Positions 60,577-64,000 of a DNA stretch of 64,000 bases are shown piece by piece; the stretch's first letter is position 1, and every line of letters starts with the position of its first letter. The stretch lies in NCBI RefSeq assembly GCF_001422645.1, contig NZ_LMLR01000010.1:578237-642236 (forward strand). The letters are read 5' to 3'. The translations under genes were made by a program, and so were the position numbers. Source of the stretch: Arthrobacter sp. Leaf69. GTDB taxonomy: Bacteria > Actinomycetota > Actinomycetes > Actinomycetales > Micrococcaceae. Under the pieces are notes generated by a model that did not search any database, had not been told where the DNA came from, and saw nothing but the letters and a program-made list of their open reading frames with translations.

Positions 60577-61449
60577 TTACGTGGATTTCAACCCGACGCT
60601 GTTCGTGTCCGCCCAGTTAGCCAGCAGCTGCAGTCCGTCGTGGGACGCGGAGCCTGGTTCGGCGGAGAACACCAGCATCTGGAGGGTGCGGTCGGAGGCC
60701 AGGTCCAGCCCGAGGTAGTTCAGGTCGAGGTCGCCCACGAGCGGGTGGTGAATGCTCTTGACGCCGGTGCGGTGTTCGCGGACATCGTGCGCTCCCCAAA
60801 GCTTTCGGAAGAGGTCGCTGCGCGTTGAGAGCTCGCCGACGAGGTCGCTGAGCTGGCGGTCGTAGGGGGAACGGCCCGCTTCGACTCTGAGGAGGGCGAC
60901 GACCTGTCTGGCGTTGGATTCCCAGTCCTGGTAGAACGTCTGGGCCCTGGCATCGAGGAACACGAAGCGCGCGGCGTTCACCGGCGGCCGGGCGTCGTCG
61001 AACATCTCCGAGAAGAGAGCCCGACCGAGGCGGTTGGTGGCGACCGCGTCGAGCCGGCCGTTCTGCACGAACACCGGAACGGTCGACATGGCGTCGATGG
61101 TCTGCTGCAAGGTCGGATTGACCTGGGTTTTGCGTGTCGGGCGTCTGCGCTGCGGGTGGGTCCCGGCATTGGCTGAGCGGATGAGCTGATAGAGGTGCGC
61201 GTGCTCGGCCTCATCCAGCTGGAGGGCACGACTGACCCCGTCGATCACTGCCTCTGACACTCCTTTGGCGTTGCCGCGTTCAAGGCGTTTGTAGTACTCC
61301 GAGCTCATGCCGGCCAGGAGGGCGACTTCTTCTCGTCGCAGGCCGGGAACGCGGCGCCGTCCGCCGTAGTCGGGCAGGCCCGCTTGCTGCAGGTCGAGTT
61401 TGGCGCGGCGCGAGATGAGGAACTTGCTGAGGTCGTCCCGGTTGTCCAT
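60577..61449 (-). CDS. XRE family regulator with MmyB-like ligand domain
   Basis: The protein has 290 residues from ATG 61449. The N-terminal HTH reads LSKFLISRRAKLDLQQAG, RRVPGLRREEVALLAGMSSEYYKRLERG. The C-terminal MmyB-like domain contains ATNRLGRALFSEMFDD, RFVFLDARAQTFYQDWES and VKSIHHPLVGDLDLNYLGLDL. Members often sit beside a reductase gene that they control; here the divergent SDR gene fits. Start chosen because the longer frame adds unrelated sequence. Confidence 0.87.
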   Translation of the reverse strand: MDNRDDLSKFLISRRAKLDLQQAGLPDYGGRRRVPGLRREEVALLAGMSSEYYKRLERGNAKGVSEAVIDGVSRALQLDEAEHAHLYQLIRSANAGTHPQRRRPTRKTQVNPTLQQTIDAMSTVPVFVQNGRLDAVATNRLGRALFSEMFDDARPPVNAARFVFLDARAQTFYQDWESNARQVVALLRVEAGRSPYDRQLSDLVGELSTRSDLFRKLWGAHDVREHRTGVKSIHHPLVGDLDLNYLGLDLASDRTLQMLVFSAEPGSASHDGLQLLANWADTNSVGLKST

Positions 61450-61597
61450 GAAGTCGAAGGTACCGCACCCCGCGCTCCCTTGGGGGGTCCCTGTCAGGGA
61501 ACCTCCAGATAGGGTCTCGCTGGCCCCTGCGCCGGCCTGTTGACTTTTAACATCAGCCGCCCGAACCGGCCGGCCAGGACTTGAGAAAGGCATCATC

Positions 61598-62437
61598 ATG
61601 ACCAACGTTTGGTTCATCACCGGAGCAGCCCGCGGCATGGGCGTCGACCTGGCAAAGGCCGCCCTCGACGCCGGCCACAGCGTCGTCGCCACCGCCCGCA
61701 ACGCAGCCAAGGTCACCGCGGCGCTGGGCGAACACGAGAACCTTCTCGCCCTGTCGCTGGATATCACCGACGCCGCAGCGGCCGCTGCCGCCGCCGAGAC
61801 CGCCGTCGGACGTTTTGGACGCATTGATGTTCTCGTCAACAACGCCGGCAACTTTTACGCCGGTTACTTCGAGGAGATCAGTGACGACCAGTTCCGCAGG
61901 CAGATGGAGACCAACTTCTTCGGCCCGCTGAGCGTCACCCGCGCGATCCTGCCGGTCATGCGCAAGCAGCGCAGCGGCCACGTCATCACCATCACCTCCG
62001 CCGCCGGCATCATCGGCCAGGAATTCTGCGCCGCGTACGCCGCCTCGAAGTTCGCCCTCGAAGGCTGGATGGAATCCCTCCAGTACGACGTCCAGCCCTA
62101 CGGCATCCACACCACCATCGTCGAACCCGGCTTCTTCCGCACCGAACTCCTGGTCGAGGGCGCGTCCTCCATCTGGCCCGAACTGTCCATCGACGACTAC
62201 GCCGAGCGCACCACCCGGACCATCGCAGCGTGGAAGAGCATGAACGGCCAGCAGGGCGGAGACCCTGCCAAGCTCGGCGCAGCCCTGGTCACCATCGCCG
62301 CCCTGGAGACCCCGCCACTGCGCTGGCAGGCCGGCGCCGACGTCATCGCGGGAGTCGAACAAAAAATCGCGGCTCTTCTCGAGCAGGTGAACGCGCACCG
62401 CGAACTGTCCTCCAACCTCCAGCTCGACGACGCCTAA
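61598..62437 (+). CDS. Short-chain dehydrogenase/reductase
   Basis: The protein has 279 residues of the classical SDR family: nucleotide motif TGAARGMG (8-15), NNAG (81-84) and catalytic Y147 and K151 (AAYAASK). Substrate unknown. It is divergent from the XRE/MmyB regulator, a pairing often seen in actinobacteria, and is probably under its control. About 150 bases separate the two starts. Confidence 0.87.
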   Translation: MTNVWFITGAARGMGVDLAKAALDAGHSVVATARNAAKVTAALGEHENLLALSLDITDAAAAAAAAETAVGRFGRIDVLVNNAGNFYAGYFEEISDDQFRRQMETNFFGPLSVTRAILPVMRKQRSGHVITITSAAGIIGQEFCAAYAASKFALEGWMESLQYDVQPYGIHTTIVEPGFFRTELLVEGASSIWPELSIDDYAERTTRTIAAWKSMNGQQGGDPAKLGAALVTIAALETPPLRWQAGADVIAGVEQKIAALLEQVNAHRELSSNLQLDDA

Positions 62438-62483
62438 CCCGCACCACCCCGCCCTTCATCAGCCCGCCGACACGTCCAGAAAC

Positions 62484-63110
62484 TTAGCCCAGGTCTGAAA
62501 CGCCCGTGTAGGTCGCGTAAGTGGCGGGACCGGTTCGTTCGTACACCTGGAGGGTAAGTCCGCCGGGGGTGGTCTGACTGCTGACGAGGCGCAGTCCCGC
62601 TGACGCGCCGCCGTCGGGGAAGAGGCGGCGGCCGCGACCGACGATGACCGGAGCGACCACGAGCCGGAACTCGTCGATCAGCCCTGCGGCCAGCAGCGAT
62701 TGCGCCAGCCGGGCGCTTCCGTGGATCTGGAGCTCCCGCCCGGGTTGCTGCTTGAGTTCTGCGACCTGCGCTGCGACGTCGCCCGAGAGGATGGTGGTCG
62801 GATTCCAACTGCCCGCAGTAAGAGTGTGCGAGGCGACGTATTTCGGCAGGCCATTCATGAGCACGGTGAAGGGATCGTCCGGATCTGTGATCTGCGGCCA
62901 GTCCCTCGCGAACGCGTCGTAGGTGCGGCGCCCGAGCAGAAGCGCGTCGGCCTGGCCGAGCCATGCCGCGGCCTGGCGGATGAATGCTCCGTCTATGAAA
63001 GGGACAAGCCATCCACCCTGGGTGAACCCGTCACTGGTGTCTTCCTCGGGCGAACCCGGACCCTGCGATACGCCGTCGACACTCACGAACTCGAATACCG
63101 TCAGCTTCAT
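62484..63110 (-). CDS. Dihydrofolate reductase family protein (RibD C-terminal fold)
   Basis: The protein has 208 residues: MKLTVFEFVSVDGVSQGPGS at the start, LLLGRRTYDAFARDWP, then LQIHGSARLAQSLLAAGLIDEFRLVVAPVIVGRGRRLF. These are the typical blocks of RibD-C-like reductases, which bind NADPH; the family's role is mostly unknown. It is the converging neighbour of the SDR gene and lies upstream of nothing but the promoter gap to the UvrA-like gene's stop. Confidence 0.85.
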   Translation of the reverse strand: MKLTVFEFVSVDGVSQGPGSPEEDTSDGFTQGGWLVPFIDGAFIRQAAAWLGQADALLLGRRTYDAFARDWPQITDPDDPFTVLMNGLPKYVASHTLTAGSWNPTTILSGDVAAQVAELKQQPGRELQIHGSARLAQSLLAAGLIDEFRLVVAPVIVGRGRRLFPDGGASAGLRLVSSQTTPGGLTLQVYERTGPATYATYTGVSDLG

Positions 63111-63143
63111 GGTCTCTCCTTTGAAACATCAGACCGGGAAGAA

Positions 63144-64000
63144 TCAGCCGCCGACGTAGGCCGCGAGGTGCTCGCCGGTAAGGGTGGAGCGGGCGGCGAC
63201 AAGCTCGGCCGGGGTGCCCTCGAAAACCACCCGCCCGCCGTCGTGACCGGCGCCGGGGCCCAGGTCGATGAGCCAGTCGGCGTGCGCCATGACCGCCTGG
63301 TGGTGCTCGATCACAATGACCGACTTGCCGGACTCGACCAGGCGGTCGAGGAGGCCCAGCAGGTTCTGGACGTCGGCGAGGTGCAGGCCGGTGGTGGGCT
63401 CGTCGAGGACGTAGACGTCACCCTTCTCCGCCATCTGGGTGGCCAGTTTGACGCGCTGCCTCTCGCCGCCGGACAGTGTGGTGAGCGGCTGGCCGAGGGT
63501 GAGGTAGCCGAGCCCGACATCCACCAGCCGGTCGAGGATCTTGTGTGCCGCCGGTGTCTTCGCCTCGCCGGCACTAAAGAACGCCTCGGCCTCGGTCATC
63601 GACATGGCCAGCACTTCGGCGATGTTGCGGCCGCCCAGCCGGTATTCCAGGACTGACGCCTGGAACCTCCGGCCTTCGCACTCCTCGCAGATGGATTCGA
63701 CGGTGGCCATCACGCCCAGTTCGGTGAAGATGATGCCTGCGCCGTTGCAGCTGGGACAGGCCCCCTCCGAGTTGGAGCTGAACAGCGCGGGCTTGACGCC
63801 ATTCGCCTTGGCGAACGCCTTGCGGATCGGCTCGAGCAGGCCCGTGTACGTTGCCGGGTTGCTGCGCCGCGAGCCCTTGATGGCCCCCTGGTCGATCACC
63901 ACCACACCCTCGCGGCCGGCCACCGAGCCTTGGATCAGCGAGCTCTTACCCGAGCCCGCAACCCCGGTGACGACGCACAGCACACCGAGCGGAACGTCGA
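63144..64000 (-). CDS. UvrA-like ABC ATPase (5' end outside window)
   Basis: The visible part is the C-terminal 285 codons of a UvrA-like protein. The second Walker A is VTGVAGSGKSSLIQGS; the zinc cysteine pairs are CPSCNGAG and CEECEGR; the ABC signature is LSGGERQRVKLA; the Walker B is VYVLDEPTTGLHLAD. Its upstream codons run past the window end without a start. Short UvrA-like proteins of this type are known from drug-resistance contexts and as UvrA homologs; a full-length repair UvrA cannot be ruled out from this part. Confidence 0.85.
   Translation of the reverse strand, partial: DVPLGVLCVVTGVAGSGKSSLIQGSVAGREGVVVIDQGAIKGSRRSNPATYTGLLEPIRKAFAKANGVKPALFSSNSEGACPSCNGAGIIFTELGVMATVESICEECEGRRFQASVLEYRLGGRNIAEVLAMSMTEAEAFFSAGEAKTPAAHKILDRLVDVGLGYLTLGQPLTTLSGGERQRVKLATQMAEKGDVYVLDEPTTGLHLADVQNLLGLLDRLVESGKSVIVIEHHQAVMAHADWLIDLGPGAGHDGGRVVFEGTPAELVAARSTLTGEHLAAYVGG

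Noticed and set aside
1..64000. CRISPR arrays, rRNA, tRNA, insertion sequences or attachment sites
   Set aside because: No regularly spaced repeats, conserved RNA gene sequences, transposase genes or terminal inverted repeats were seen. tRNA detection by eye is limited, so a covariance-model search would be the proper check.

Overview
The window is high-GC chromosomal DNA from an actinobacterium, most probably of the Arthrobacter / Pseudarthrobacter group. The evidence is a mycothiol-type maleylpyruvate isomerase, frequent GTG starts, tightly coupled ATGA gene overlaps, and a dense array of catabolic modules each with its own LacI, IclR, TetR, PucR or MarR regulator. I found no rRNA, tRNA, CRISPR array, transposase or phage structural gene. 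Both ends cut through a gene (a SulP permease at the left, a UvrA-like ATPase at the right).

Layout. 1-2.5 kb: SulP anion permease, MerR regulator and a bile-acid-symporter-type carrier. 2.5-10 kb: a ribose operon on the minus strand, lacI-rbsK-rbsD-rbsA-rbsCB-deoC, in which permease and sugar-binding protein are one polypeptide; a short second LacI protein follows. 10-12.6 kb: small genes and nagA. 12.8-19.1 kb: a gentisate cluster: 3-hydroxybenzoate 6-hydroxylase, aromatic acid MFS transporter, IclR regulator, gentisate dioxygenase, fumarylpyruvate hydrolase and maleylpyruvate isomerase. Two copies of an inverted repeat are probably the IclR sites. 19.1-24.7 kb: orphan TRAP binding protein, MarR-controlled DHA2 efflux pump, zinc alcohol dehydrogenase and a CPBP-like membrane protein.

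24.7-37.6 kb is the most unusual part. It is a divergent, apparently undescribed catabolic island. On the minus strand are an MFS transporter, a cytochrome P450, a [3Fe-4S] ferredoxin and a ferredoxin reductase. On the plus strand are two phosphotriesterase-family proteins, an FAD monooxygenase, an alpha/beta hydrolase, an MBL-fold hydrolase and a CocE/NonD hydrolase. Two very similar TetR regulators bracket the island, and the divergent promoter carries two copies of a 15-bp near-palindrome. The first phosphotriesterase-family protein has lost all but one of its metal ligands, while its neighbour keeps them all.

37.8-45.5 kb: creatinine and creatine use: creatininase, NCS1 permease, PucR regulator, IclR regulator, creatinase and an MHS transporter. 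45.7-52 kb: a GNAT enzyme, a decayed GntR regulator, a tandem Lrp-type regulator, an M20 amidohydrolase with an MHS transporter, and small genes. 52-57.4 kb: a PEP-synthase / rifampicin-phosphotransferase-like enzyme, a methyltransferase, and an oxidoreductase divergent from a TetR gene. 57.4-60.5 kb: a four-gene unit with a heme-oxygenase-like diiron protein and a CDGSH protein, divergent from another TetR gene. 60.5-64 kb: XRE/MmyB regulator, SDR dehydrogenase, DHFR-like reductase and a UvrA-like ATPase.
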